From the NCBI GenBank assembly GCA_031002005.1, contig JARYHS010008074.1, positions 269,763,930-269,827,929 of the forward strand: a stretch of 64,000 nucleotides of DNA. The letters run 5' to 3'. The DNA comes from Vandiemenella viatica (lineage: Eukaryota; Arthropoda; Insecta; Orthoptera; Morabidae). Positions 31,912 through 43,019 of this stretch are shown here, in pieces (the stretch's first letter is position 1; each line of letters starts with the position of its first letter). The notes below the pieces were generated by a model. The model was not told where the DNA came from, did not search any database, and worked only from the letters and a program-made list of their open reading frames with translations. The position numbers and the translations under genes were made by a program.

Positions 31912-32099
31912 TTAAATCAAAAAATAACGTGATCACTCTGAAATACGTTTTATTTATTTATTTTTTCTATTGGACTGCAACAGGCCAATAACTTGTGATA
32001 GAAAGAAGTCTGTCGGGGCAGCTAGTTAAATTAATAAGATCAAATAATAACCTCATTCAGCTTCCGAAACATTGTTTTCTGCGGTAATTTTCACTATGT

Positions 32100-32832
32100 A
32101 ATCTAGCTGCCATTCTTTCCGCCCCTAACAACTCCTATATTTAATACACAAAGTGTGGCTTCCTTTACTGTACCATTGTATTCTAGCAATGGTCTGACAA
32201 AGCATTTGTAACTTAGTTGCCTTACTTCTCTTGTAATCACCTATCCAATAAATACACCTGCCAATTTGTGCTACCCAAATCAGTTTTATATCAAATGTTT
32301 AGCAAGATATTCAATGGCGGATCTAGTAATTTTCTGAGGCGTTGCAGAAACTTCGAATATAATTTTGACACACCCATAGTCACCACCCCGAGTATCGCCA
32401 CCGTTCCTATTATTGCCGACCACGGAAGTAAAAGAGCTAAAAAAAGGTCATACATTTGCCGCCCCCCAGAAGGTGCCACCTGGGGCAAGTGCCACATTTC
32501 GCCTTCCTCCACACCCAAGATGCGGCACTGAAGATATTTACACTTTCTTTATTCAACAAACAATTCCTTCCCTATCCTACAATCATTAGGAACCTTCGTT
32601 AATTTATTTGAATGCGATCAATCTTCATTCCATCTTGACATACCCAGCTAGTAGTTATCCTGTCCAGATCCCCCTGTACCTATTCACAGTATTCTGACCT
32701 TTGAAATCCTATTGAATAACTCATCAGTAAACAACGTATCTTCTGACTGGAAATCACCAATACAATCATTCATCAGAATAATGAACAGCAATGGTCCTTA
32801 TATACTAGCCTGTGGCACTGCCATTTCCATGG
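32100..32832 (-). pseudogene. LINE family C RT remnant, split by a MITE
   Basis: On the minus strand, 32832-32650 reads MAVPQASIYGPLLFIILMND and then FTDELFNR where FADD would lie. About 32240-32150 reads REVRQLSYKCFVRPLLEYNG. The second part parallels REVRKLGYKALVRPVLECGG in the copy at 51840-52676. The MITE at 32312-32530 sits between them. Confidence 0.68.
32312..32530. mobile_element. hAT-type MITE, 219 bp
   Basis: The left tip CAATGGCGGATCTAG and right tip ATGCGGCACTG are degenerate hAT ends. The flanks AAGATATT (32304-32311) and AAGATATT (32531-32538) are a perfect 8 bp duplication. Confidence 0.85.
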
Positions 32833-33557
32833 ATCAGAGGAGAAGACACAAAAATACTCAAAATTAAGCAGGAAGAGAGCAATACAGACAATTTAGAAAT
32901 GATATAAACAGAAATTCAAAAAAGCAAAAGAAAAATGGTTACAAGAAAAGTATAAAGAAGTAGAAAAGGAAATGGTGATCGGTATAGTAAATGTTCCATA
33001 TAGAAAGATCAAACAAAATTTTAGAGAAATGAAGAAAAGAGGTGTAAACATTAAAGCTGCTGATGGGAAACGGAAGATATACATTGAGAAACTGTATGAT
33101 GAGGACCATTTGGATAATAGCGTAATGGAAAAGGAAGGCGATGTTGACATTGATGACTCAGGAGATCCTGTTTTGAGGAAAGAATTTGATAGGGCTCTGA
33201 ATGACTTGAAAGCAAATAAGGAAGTAAGAATTGATGATATCCTCGCAGAATTTCTTAAATCCCTAGGAGAAAAAGGAATCAAAAGATTATTCAAACTGAT
33301 ATCAAAAATTATGAAACAGGAGAAATTCAAACTGATTTTAATAAAATTATCGTCTCCACAGTACCGAAGAAGCACAAGCCGACACAAGTGAAAACTATCG
33401 CACCATTACTCTAACATCACAAGCTTCAAAATTACTGACCAGAATAATTTGCAGAAGATTGGAAAGCGTAGTTGAAGAGATAGTAGGTGAATATCAGTTT
33501 GGGTTTATGAAAAACCGCGGTACTGTAAGCAATTCTGGCTTTAAGATTAATACTTGA

Positions 33558-34404
33558 CAGTGGCGGATCTAGGATTTTTCCGAACCGGAGCAAAAACTTC
33601 ACGCTGGCGCCCTCTCTCCCCCCCCCCCCTAAAGAAAACGCCACACTCAGTTGGGTTCTATTAAACTAACGTGATAAAATATTTAAACCCGGTTGATTCT
33701 TGGCTGTCCGGGTGGCGCCGCGTCATGTTTCTTGAAACCGACGTTTCGACCCTCATTCTGGCGTCTTCTTCCGGGGCAGAACAATATTTAAACTCGTTCA
33801 GCACAAAAGTAGATATTAAAACAAAACTGGGCTAATCACTCGAGTGCAGCTGCAAGAATGCGAACATCAGATGGCAAAATTTGTAAATCCAAGAATATCG
33901 GGAGTTCCCAATAACAATGAATTCCATTCCGTGAATAGAGCTTTGTTTTAAGGCCGCTCTGTCACAGAATAATGAATTTTCCGTCCTTTCGAGCTGCCGC
34001 CGTGGTCTGTGTACCACGGCGCTTTACCTAAAAAAAAAGGGTCAGCAGCACATGAATATTTCGCCCTGGCGCTTATAAAAAGATGCCGCCAACACATGAT
34101 TTTGGCGCCCCGCTGAAGTTGTCGCCCAGGGCAAGAGCCCAGGTTTGCCCCCCTCCCCCCTCCCCCCCCCCCAGGGCCGGCGCTAGTAATTTCGGGCCCG
34201 GGGTAAAATGGGCGACTTTTGTTTTTTTTTAGCTCTACAAAATGGCCAGGCGACAATGGGCGTATTCTTGGCTTCATAGCCTGAGGGCCCCTATAGTCGG
34301 TGATCGGGCCTCCCATCAGCCGGGGGGGCCCGGGTACTTTTGACCCTCTGACTCCCCCCCCCTAACGCCGGCCCTGCCCTCCCCCCCGCCTAGTTTCGGC
34401 ACTG
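33558..34404. mobile_element. hAT-type MITE, 847 bp, with a nested MITE
   Basis: The tips CAGTGGCGGATCTAGG and CCTAGTTTCGGCACTG are inverted repeats. The flanks ATACTTGA (33550-33557) and ATACTTGA (34405-34412) are a perfect 8 bp duplication inside LINE A copy 2. The interior is non-coding, GC-richer than its surroundings, and holds another element at 34172-34376. Confidence 0.9.
34172..34376. mobile_element. Nested hAT-like MITE, 205 bp
   Basis: Left CAGGGCCGGCGCTAG and right CTAACGCCGGCCCTG are near-perfect inverted repeats. Flanks are C-rich (CCCCCCCC and CCCTCCCC), so the duplication is uninformative. It lies within the 33558-34404 MITE and inserted later. Confidence 0.78.
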
Positions 34405-35365
34405 ATACTTGAAGGGCGGATCAGAAAAACAAAGATACTTTTATGACATTTGTTGATTTAGGAAAAGCTTATGATAATGTTAGGTGGGATAGGATGTTCA
34501 AAATTTTAAAGAAATCGGTTCTAAAATATCGAGATAGATGAGTATAAACTATGAAACAATCAAGTGGCTATAATAAAAATAGAGAATCATGAGATACATG
34601 CATCAGTTAAAAAGGGTGTGAGACATGGTTGTAGTATATCCCCGTTAATACGAGTATTCAACTTGTATTTAGAGGAAGCAACATAGGAAGTAAAACAAAA
34701 TTTTTCAGGTGGTTTAAATGTTCAAGGAGAAAAAATCAGTATTCTACGATTAGCTGATGACATTGTATTGTTAACAGAACAGGCTGAGGATATTGGAAAG
34801 TTACTGAATGGCATGAACAAAATAATGAATGAAGAATATTGATTGAATATAAATCAAAGCTAGACAAAAGAGATGTTAAATGCAGAATAGCCCTAACAAA
34901 AAGAGCGTTCATCAAAAAGAAAACTCTTTTAGCTTCAAATATTGATCTAGGATTTACAGGGTAGAATGAACTTTATGGTAGGGAAGCACGGACTTTAGGA
35001 ATACCAGAGAGAAAGAAAATTGAAGCATTCGAAATGTGGTGCTACAGAAGAATTCTGAAAATTAAATGGACAGATAAAGTATGAAATGAACATGTTTTGG
35101 AAATAATGGGCGAGAAACGAAGTTTGTGGAATAGTGTAACAAAAAGAAGTGCCGTGATGGAAGATCATATTTCGAAACATGTTAGTGGAGGGAACAGTCG
35201 AAGGTAAGAGCTGAAGAGGAAGACAAAGATTAGAATATATGGAGCAAATAATTGAGGACGTGGGATGTAAGGGGGTGTAGAGATAAAGAGGTTAGCACAA
35301 GATAGGAAGGGATAGAGGATTGCATCAAACCAATCGAAAGACTGATGACATGAAAAAATAAATAT

Positions 35366-35623
35366 GAAGATAAAAATGGAGATAATTTGAGAGTGTATTA
35401 TACAAAATTTGCAAGAAGAACAATGATGGAATGGAGCATAGGTCATCAGGTGTCAACCTAAAACTTCGTATCACTGTAGGCTACAACAAAATAAACAATT
35501 CCAATCTTAACATCAAATTGTTGACAACATAATAATTACATACTTGAACTGCACTGCACTGTCTACCCTTTTTATCGAAGCGATTCGTCCCATTTTTGTA
35601 CCTCAATTTCTTAGGTCGTACTG
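35366..35623. other. No gene seen
   Basis: Unassigned DNA following the 3' end of LINE A copy 2. Confidence 0.35.
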
Positions 35624-35870
35624 ATTTAATTTAATTTAATTGTAATGGAGCACACGCTACGGTGGCAATTTCCCTACACACCCAACTTCCTCCTATCTTG
35701 CACCCACCTACATTTGCCGTCTACATATCTGAAATTTCTGTTATGTATAGATATCAGCAATCTTAGCAAGCATACTAAATATTATTTCGTTACTGTTCTT
35801 AGTTCGGATGTTACGCATATTTCAGCAATTTTATCACTGAACCACTCACTCACTAAATGATGATCATCAA
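35624..35870 (-). repeat. LINE family C 3' end stub
   Basis: AATTTAATTGTAATGGAGCA and GGTGGCAATTTCCCTACACA match the minus-strand 3' UTR at 51845-51895. The copy at 56400-56440 has the same block in the other orientation. No coding part remains. Confidence 0.65.
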
Positions 35871-36323
35871 AACTCTAGCGTACTTCCCATAGTCGTAGAA
35901 AGCTGAAATTTGGTACACAGATAAAATATTATCCACATATTATAAGAAAATTCTGAAACTCGTAAATTTCCATATATCTACCCCTTACCTACCCCTAACA
36001 TTAAATCGTTTTATGCACTAATTACTTTATGTATCTCAGATTTTCATTGTAGAGTGAGCTTACTGAGTTTAACTAATGTGTTAAATTTTCGTTCTTTCCT
36101 TTCCATACTTTGGCAGTTAGTGAAATTCAAAATTTTATTTCGACCCCGACATCAAAATAGCACTGTAATTTCAGTAATCCTAGAAACAAGTAACATGGTA
36201 TTGTCTCGAAATCATGAGAAAAGTCTACTATTTGTGTTTTCCCCCTTATTTGTTACAATCCCAAACTTGAAAAACTCTGGCTTATATTTGTGTGTTGATT
36301 CCTTTTGTTCCGGTTGAAGCTAT
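35871..36323. other. No gene seen
   Basis: Unassigned AT-rich DNA upstream of LINE B. Confidence 0.35.
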
Positions 36324-38330
36324 ATGCCGAAGACTTCTTTATTGCATAGAGATCAACAAGCCTCAAACATGTGCAAAGAGGAGCCAGGAATTACACCAGC
36401 TGAAATGGCATTGCACATCAAAACAAGAGCTGACAAAATCCTAATAGATCCTGCCATGAAGAAACAGATGGAGAAAGAAATGATTGAAATGGATAACAAC
36501 CTTAGAAATAATCCTATCCTTTCTAATCCATTTAGTCATGAAGAAGTTGAGAAAGCCATGAAAATGCTAAAAATGAGGAAGGCTGCAGGGTTAGATGGCA
36601 TTTACCCAGAATTCATAAGATATCTCGGCAAGCAGGGAAGAACTTGGCTCAAAAACTTCTTCAGTGATATCCTGGACACTGGGATAGTCCCCCCAGACTT
36701 TAAGATGGCTCACACCTTGACGATCCTCAAACCAGGCAAACCAGCAGATGATGCTTCAAGCTATCGACCTATTGCTCTACTCAGTGTTTGCTATAAGCTT
36801 CTAGAACGCCTCATCCTTAACCGCATACAAGGAATAATAAATATCATAACACTAACATATCAGGCAGGTTTCAGACTAAAACGGAGCTGTTGTGAGCAAG
36901 TATTAGCACAGACATCATACATTGAGGCTGGATTTCAGAAGAAGTTAAAAACATCAGTAGCCTTTGTCGATCTAACAGCCGCATATGATACAGTTTGGCT
37001 GGATGGACTGCTACTTAAACTTAAAAAACATATACCCTGCAGGAAAGTAACATCACTCCTGAGGAATATGCTGACCAACAGATATTTTAAGGTCACCGTC
37101 GGACATAAGACAAGTAAGTCACTTACAATAAAAAATGGATTACCTCAAGGGTCAGTACTAGCTCCATTGCTCTTCAACTTGTACACCAGTGACATGCCAG
37201 AAACAACCGGCAATAAATTCTGCTACGCTGACGACTTAGCTATCGCCGTCCAAACTGCCACATTAGAGGAAGGTGAGAGCATTCTCTCTAACGACTTAGA
37301 AACCTTGAACACATATTATAGAAAGTAGAGACTTTGTCCGAACCCAATGAAAACAGAAGTATGCGCATTCCACTTCAGCAATAGAATAGCACATCAGCAG
37401 CTCAAAGTGAACTTCTGCCACCAGTGGGTGAAACATAATTTCTATCCTAAGTCTCTTGGCATCACCTTAGACCGCTCCTTAACATTCAAAAAACACCTCG
37501 AAAACACAAGTCAGAAACTGAAAACAAGAAACAACATCATGAAGAAGCTAGCTGGTACTTCATGGGGATTTGATGCGAACACACTACGAACAACCGCTCT
37601 CACCATGGTTTACCCTGTTGCTGAGTACTGTGCTCCAGTGTGGCAACGTAGTACTCATACTAGAAAAATCGACGTCCACCTGAATGAGTGTATGAGAGTA
37701 ATAACTGGCACCCCAAAATTCACCCCAGTCCCCTGGTTGCACCTGATCAGCAAAATACCACCTCCAAAGATAAGACGCCAAGAAGCAACGGCACGTGAGT
37801 GGATAAAACTACACCATCCTGATCATCCACAGGATCTCCCAATCCACGAGGTTCTAAATAACTTACCACCCACTCATCTTAAATCCAGAAATCCGGTATG
37901 GCAAGATGTATTTGACTTTGATGTCATGGAAAAATGGCGACAAAGCTGGAACTCCGCATCTGTAAAACATTCAGATATTAAAGATCCCACAACTGGACTT
38001 CCAGGATTCCATCTAAATAGAGACCAGTGGGTCAAACTAAATCGCCTAAGAACAGGCCTTGCGAAATTCAACGCCATGCTGTATAAGTGGGGTCTTCAGG
38101 ATTCTCCTGCATGTGACTGCGGTGCTCCTTCCCAGAGTGTGGAGCATGTTATCAGGGAATGCCCGCTATGGAAGTATGATGGACCATATGAAGATGTTTT
38201 TGGAGCTACAAGTTACTTCTTAGAATGGCTGGAAGAATTGGACATCAGCTTGTGAACGCTACCAACGTTCTTGTCATTGTATATATTTATTATTGTATTA
38301 GTTGCTTGCCCTACGACAAATAATAATAAA
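36324..38330 (+). pseudogene. LINE family B reverse transcriptase, open except for one nonsense codon
   Basis: One frame covers 644 codons from 36324 to 38255, broken only by a TAG at 37326-37328. Relatives have Trp there (YFRKWRL), so one G to A change explains it. Motifs: KAAGLDGIYPEFIRYLGKQG (36580), AHTLTILKPGKPADDASSYR (36708), FVDLTAAYDTVW (36964), NGLPQGSVLAPLLFNLY (37135), FCYADDLAIAV with the catalytic box at 37224-37235, and SLGITLDRSLTFKKHL (37452). The C-terminus has a CCHC finger, CDCGAPSQSVEHVIRECPLW (38112). The endonuclease is missing, so the copy is 5'-truncated. The 3' end has an AATAATAATAAATAA tail. Jockey/CR1 superfamily. Confidence 0.9.
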
Positions 38331-38549
38331 TAACAAGTTTAAGTAACATATAAAATTTTATTTGTTCCTATGCTTACTTTGGAAGATACTCGTTATTTAC
38401 TCATGGCGGTAATTGAACCAACGGCAATCTGCAATGCTTGGCTATGGGGCATAACTTTTGTTTTGAAAGAGTGGGCCATTGTTGTTAACTTATATTGATC
38501 TCTTCATTTCTGAGATGTTCTTATTCACCGATTTTCGAATGGATCATTA

Positions 38550-40215
38550 GGCGCAATTCACATAGAAGAGACGTGGCGTGGACGCGGTGCTTTTTGAAGC
38601 CACTCCTAAGTTAACAAAAGGCGCAATTCACACAGAGGTGGCGGGGCAGCGGCGCGCCCCTTTGACGTCCGCGCCCCATCTCTTCGAAGTCTCGAAGGGC
38701 ACACCGAAGTGGCGCTTACCTCGAAGCGGCACGTTCTCTTGGCTATTGAAAGGCGCAGCGATTTTGAGTTCAACTTTCGGTTTTCTGAAGTCATTTTCCT
38801 GAATTATATGATGTCACCACCGAGTATGCTACAGAAAAAAATCATTTATAATTCTTGTAGGATGAAAATGATTTTAACGGCACTTTAATTATCACATGCA
38901 TCTAATTAATACCGCCAATACAGATGGCTAAACTCCACAGTGTGTAGAAACGTTGAACTGTTTCAATGTAGCTCTGGTTTTTCTCATAACAATTGAGTTT
39001 TCATGTACAATTCGTTGAATTGTTATAATCCTTTCAGAAAATACAAAGATAATGCTTGAATGAACTTTCAGTTCCATACTGACAGTAAAAAGTAATAATT
39101 ATTTTTACTTGCGCAATATTTGATTTTTTTATTTATTTTTTATCAATGTGCAGTCGTAAGGAGCGGTGGAAAAGTATTACAGGACGGTAATGAAAATGTA
39201 AAATAAAGGTTCGGCAGGAATATTGTTACTCGGCATTTGATTTGTTATTTTTTTGAAAACTTCTTAAAATCTCGCTTTTCCTAGAACAAGTTGGTTTACA
39301 AGCCAGTGGACAAAGAGACTGAAAATAATGTATCTGGTGATGAAAACCATCATCCCACGGCAGCAAATGCCGTTTTCACACCGTCTTCTTATATCCAAAC
39401 GCATCATCTTCTACACACACTCCAACCATAGTTGCTGACTGCGACGTTACTAGGAAGAGGATTAAATGTAATTGAAATATTTTCAAGGAAAACAGGCATT
39501 GTTAAATAAAATGATCCAACAGTACTTCAACTTGATTTAGATTTTTTGAAAGAATTTTGACAAATGTGGAAGATATGAATGGACACACAATCGCGAATTC
39601 AGAATAGGAATTTTATACTTAACTAGTTTTGAACAGAATGACTCCTACTTTTCCTCATCGTTGCGAGACCCGTCTCGAGGAGCAAAACATCTGCATCCTA
39701 TGTCACATTACATCAACTCTTCAAGCCCACGGAGAAATATTTCACACCTCAAACACAGAAACTGATACGAGGACGTCTAATTATACATCTAATGACTTAA
39801 TTCATATTAATTTAAAATATGTATACTTTGGTCAAGTAATCAAGTAATACTTTCTTAAGGAAAAACTGGTGATTTCGAGGTGGTAGCTTTTCTGTATATC
39901 GATCAAGAACTGCTTCAAAACAAAAAAGGACATTCCAAAAAAGTTTTTAAAATGTTTGGTATATATTTCCCATCAGGTGAAAAATTCCATACTTTCTCCC
40001 CTTCTTCAGTCATAAAGGACCAACCAGAAAAATAATGTTGGACATTATATTGATGGAAAAGTGCCTGATCAGCACCGTCGTCAGACGGTGTTATGACTAA
40101 TGCCACGTCACTCGTGGGTACCTTCTGCGTCTCTTCTGTTCGGTCTGAACAGGCCACGTCCGCGCCTCGTTTCCGCTAGACGTCCTCGCCAGCTCTCTTC
40201 TGTGTGAATTGGACC
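38550..40215. mobile_element. Harbinger-like non-autonomous DNA element
   Basis: The left tip GGCGCAATTCACATAGAAGA and the right tip, reverse complement GGTCCAATTCACACAGAAGA, are inverted repeats. TTA flanks both sides (38547-38549 and 40216-40218), the 3 bp target of PIF/Harbinger. A second tip-like block, GGCGCAATTCACACAGAGGT, lies inside the left end near 38620, either a nested relative or a subterminal duplication. No transposase is readable in the 1.67 kb. Confidence 0.75.
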
Positions 40216-40218
40216 TTA

Positions 40219-40943
40219 CATTTGAGCGACGATTCTGAATAAGCGATCAACTTGCAAGAAGAAATGAGATGCCAGAAAAACAATTCTTGTAAAAATAGGA
40301 CAAGTCTCGTGCTCGTTTAGTGACAAAAAGTTATGATGCTTTACAGTGTCTATTCTTTTCACGTTCTGAAACAGAATGGTTTCTCTCGGTATTATAGATT
40401 TTATTTACGGTAAAAAATATTATGATGACATGGCTATTATGCGTGTCATAATTTTTACTGAAATCAAAGGCATAATATATACTTGTTAAATTCGAAAAAG
40501 TGCGAGGAAAATCTTGGCTTTTATGTGTTTGTAAGTTTGATAAAGAAATGCATTTAAGGTATTTATATAGGCATGCACAATGGTCAAGTCACCAGAATAT
40601 TTTTATTCAAAATAATATCTATAATACCGATAAGAACCACTATGTTTCACAAAGTGAATACCTGGTGTAAAGCGTAGACTTCGTTTAGAAGCATGGGCTC
40701 CCTGCAGGATAACTTTAAGGGAGGGTATATGTTTTTTAGTACATTATATAACACACTTATTAACTAAGGCTACTGAATTTATTGACAAGGTGTTGAACAA
40801 ATATGGACAACAATCTAGGTGCCTTAAGTTATTATTCAAACAGTGAATTTAATAATAAAATTTTTGTTTCTTATTCTTTTTCTGTTTATTTCCTTTCATG
40901 GCAGGGAGGTGCAAGTGCACCCCCCCCCTTTTTCCTCCCGGCG
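40219..40943. other. No gene seen; includes one copy of a dispersed repeat
   Basis: GAGATGCCAGAAAAACAATT and following (about 40265-40450) is shared with 42525-42720, and in inverted form with 45066-45170 (common block TTGTAAAAATAGGMCAAGT, then ACAAAAAGTTAT). Otherwise unassigned. Confidence 0.5.
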
Positions 40944-41463
40944 ACCATATACAGAGGCGGTGGCGAACAGGGCAATTGCTCGGGGCCTCGCTCTTGGAGG
41001 GGCCTCGCGGAACAGCCCGAGGTGAAAAAAAGTTTATATTTAAAACAAAAAAATATTTTATCTTCAGCTATTAGTGATAACATTAAAATATAGTTGGTTA
41101 ATTGATAGTAAAGTATATATTAATAAGTAATCAAAATTTCCCATTTAGATTTATTCAGTGTCACATTCGTACAAAAAATAAGCTTAGTGGTATCAAAGTT
41201 AAATAATTTATCACTGAATAATAATATTTTTGGTAATTTAACTGTAAAACATAGTCGAAAAACTCTTTACTATTTTAATCTCGCGCCACGCATATTAAAA
41301 AACGCACTCGAATGCTCAGTTCTGTTCCTTTCATAGTGTTTACGATTTGCGCTAGGGCAATCCCCGTGTTTCATTTCGTTCGTCAACTCATGTCACCTTA
41401 CGCTGGAAGATCGAGTCACATTTCACCGATACTACTCCACCACCGATTGAAATCCAGCAAAGA

Positions 41464-41489
41464 GGGATCCCGCAATCCTGCGGGATCCC
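41464..41489. other. Perfect 11 bp hairpin
   Basis: GGGATCCCGCA, loop ATCC, TGCGGGATCCC. The two arms are exact reverse complements. It lies in the 5' non-coding part of hAT-2. Confidence 0.8.
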
Positions 41490-43019
41490 ACATCATTAGG
41501 CAGTCTAGCGGATCCCGTACAAAATTAATAGGATTCGCAATCTGCAAAATGCGGTGAAAACCTATGTATGCCTGCGTGACTCGCTGCCCCACTGTCTCTA
41601 TCGGATGTATTACACTGTTTGCGTGTACCCTTGCAGTTGGAATTTGACTCGTGTGAAGAAACGTTTGTTTATGTTAGCCTTCGTCATTCGTAAATAAATA
41701 GATCCACGTTTACGTATTCATTAAAACTTACGTTTCTTTTGAGCACACATTTCTATAATTTGAGTCATGTTGCAAATTCAGTACCATTTTCTTACTAAAT
41801 AGTAAGTATTTTTTTATGTGTCGCACTCTTCACTACACAGTTAAAGCTTTTTATTCACGGTTTCATTACTACCATTTTCTGTACTTGCGTATTAAGTAAT
41901 TGTGACAACTTTCTGTATTTGCGGCTGAAAATTAGATTATTCGTTGATACGAAACTAATGTTATTGTAATTTTAACGATTGCATACCTATTTATTTAATA
42001 GTTATCAAAAGGCAATTGTATATCCTTTGACTTACCGTTGTCTCGACCACCGCCTCAATGCATATGAAACACATGTTCTTTAACGAAAGCCGCCTGCTTA
42101 CATGTGCCGCTCGGGCTTTCGAATAATCCCTTTTGGGATGATTTGGCCAATCGCCACAATACATTATTTTTGAGTAAATAGCATGCGTCCTTCCAACTAA
42201 TGGCAAAAAGGTTATAATAAATCTTCTAGGGTGTATGGCCCAATTGTGTTGTAAAAACACCGTGCCTCCGCCATCTTCTTCACATGTGAAATTTAGTGTT
42301 TTTACAACGCAATCCGGCGATGCACCCGTGAGGACTTCATTGCAATTATACTCTGAGAAAGACTCCATTCTTACATAAAAATTTAATTACACTATAAAAA
42401 AAGTTACGCCACTTAAAGTTAAACTGAAATATTTGACAGTTTAAGTCTCGATGAGTAGTTTCTTTTAATAACAGCGAATCAACTATAAGATCAAAAGATC
42501 AATTAAGAAATCAGGGGACACAATAATGAATCCCAAAAAAACAATTTTTGTAAAAATAGGCCAAGTTACAAAAAGTTATCGGGTCTTGTTCTGAACAGAG
42601 TAAATTCACTTTGTGAAATAAAATGCTTCCTCTCAGTGTTATAGACCGTTTATTTAGAATAAAAAAATTCAAAAATAACTGGTGACTTGACCATTATGCA
42701 TAGCATGTTTTCAAAATGATATGATTTATTGTAAGGTACATAATATGATGCAAGACTGAATATTTCGCATTTTTATTATTTATTTAAAAATTGATTTAGA
42801 TTTAAAAAAATGTAAAGCTCGAAATATTCTTGTGACCAGCTAAAAATTTTAATACTATTTTGCCAATTAAAATATTAGTTTCTCTCGTCGTATGGTACGA
42901 CATTCTTACAAAGAAAAATGCTATAATATAAAATATTTCAAAACGAAAAATATAACTACATGCGGTTATACAATACTTAGACGCATTTACACGTTGGCTT
43001 TATAATTATCGGGTAAATG

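Larger units (their letters stand above)
26505..32025 (+). mobile_element. Helitron with Rep/helicase remnant
   Basis: It starts TCTATATAAATAAAAATGAA after an A (26504), followed by CGAGAACGGCTCGACCAATT, a typical start of insect Helitrons. It encodes a broken RepHel protein. The proposed end GGGGCAGCTAG at 32015-32025 is followed by T. It holds a foldback MITE (29508-29986) and a minus-strand LINE (30156-31911) as later insertions. The right end is less certain than the left because the expected GC hairpin there is degraded. Confidence 0.72.
32833..35365 (+). pseudogene. LINE family A copy 2, interrupted by a hAT MITE
   Basis: It starts in the linker after the endonuclease. FREMKKRGVNIKAADGKRKI and LKANKEVRIDDILAEFLKSL lie within the open piece 32972-33391. 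RT resumes after the MITE: MTFVDLGKAYDNVRWDRMFK (34440), LRLADDIVLLTEQAEDIGKL where FADD has become LADD (34745), RKKIEAFEMWCYRRILKIKW (35010). It ends with ASNQSKD-like sequence and TGACATGAAAAAATAAAT near 35345-35362. Many stops. More decayed than copy 3. Confidence 0.83.

Noticed and set aside
32893..33387. Minus-strand 164-codon open frame
   Set aside because: Shadow of the lysine-rich LINE A linker; Ser/Phe-rich composition is the typical mirror of such sequence.
33948..34316. Minus-strand 122-codon open frame with a glycine run
   Set aside because: Lies across the two nested hAT MITEs, which are non-coding; the Gly run comes from their C runs.
38606..38802. GC-rich open frames on both strands at the Harbinger-like left end
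   Set aside because: They arise from GC-rich terminal repeat sequence and carry no motif.
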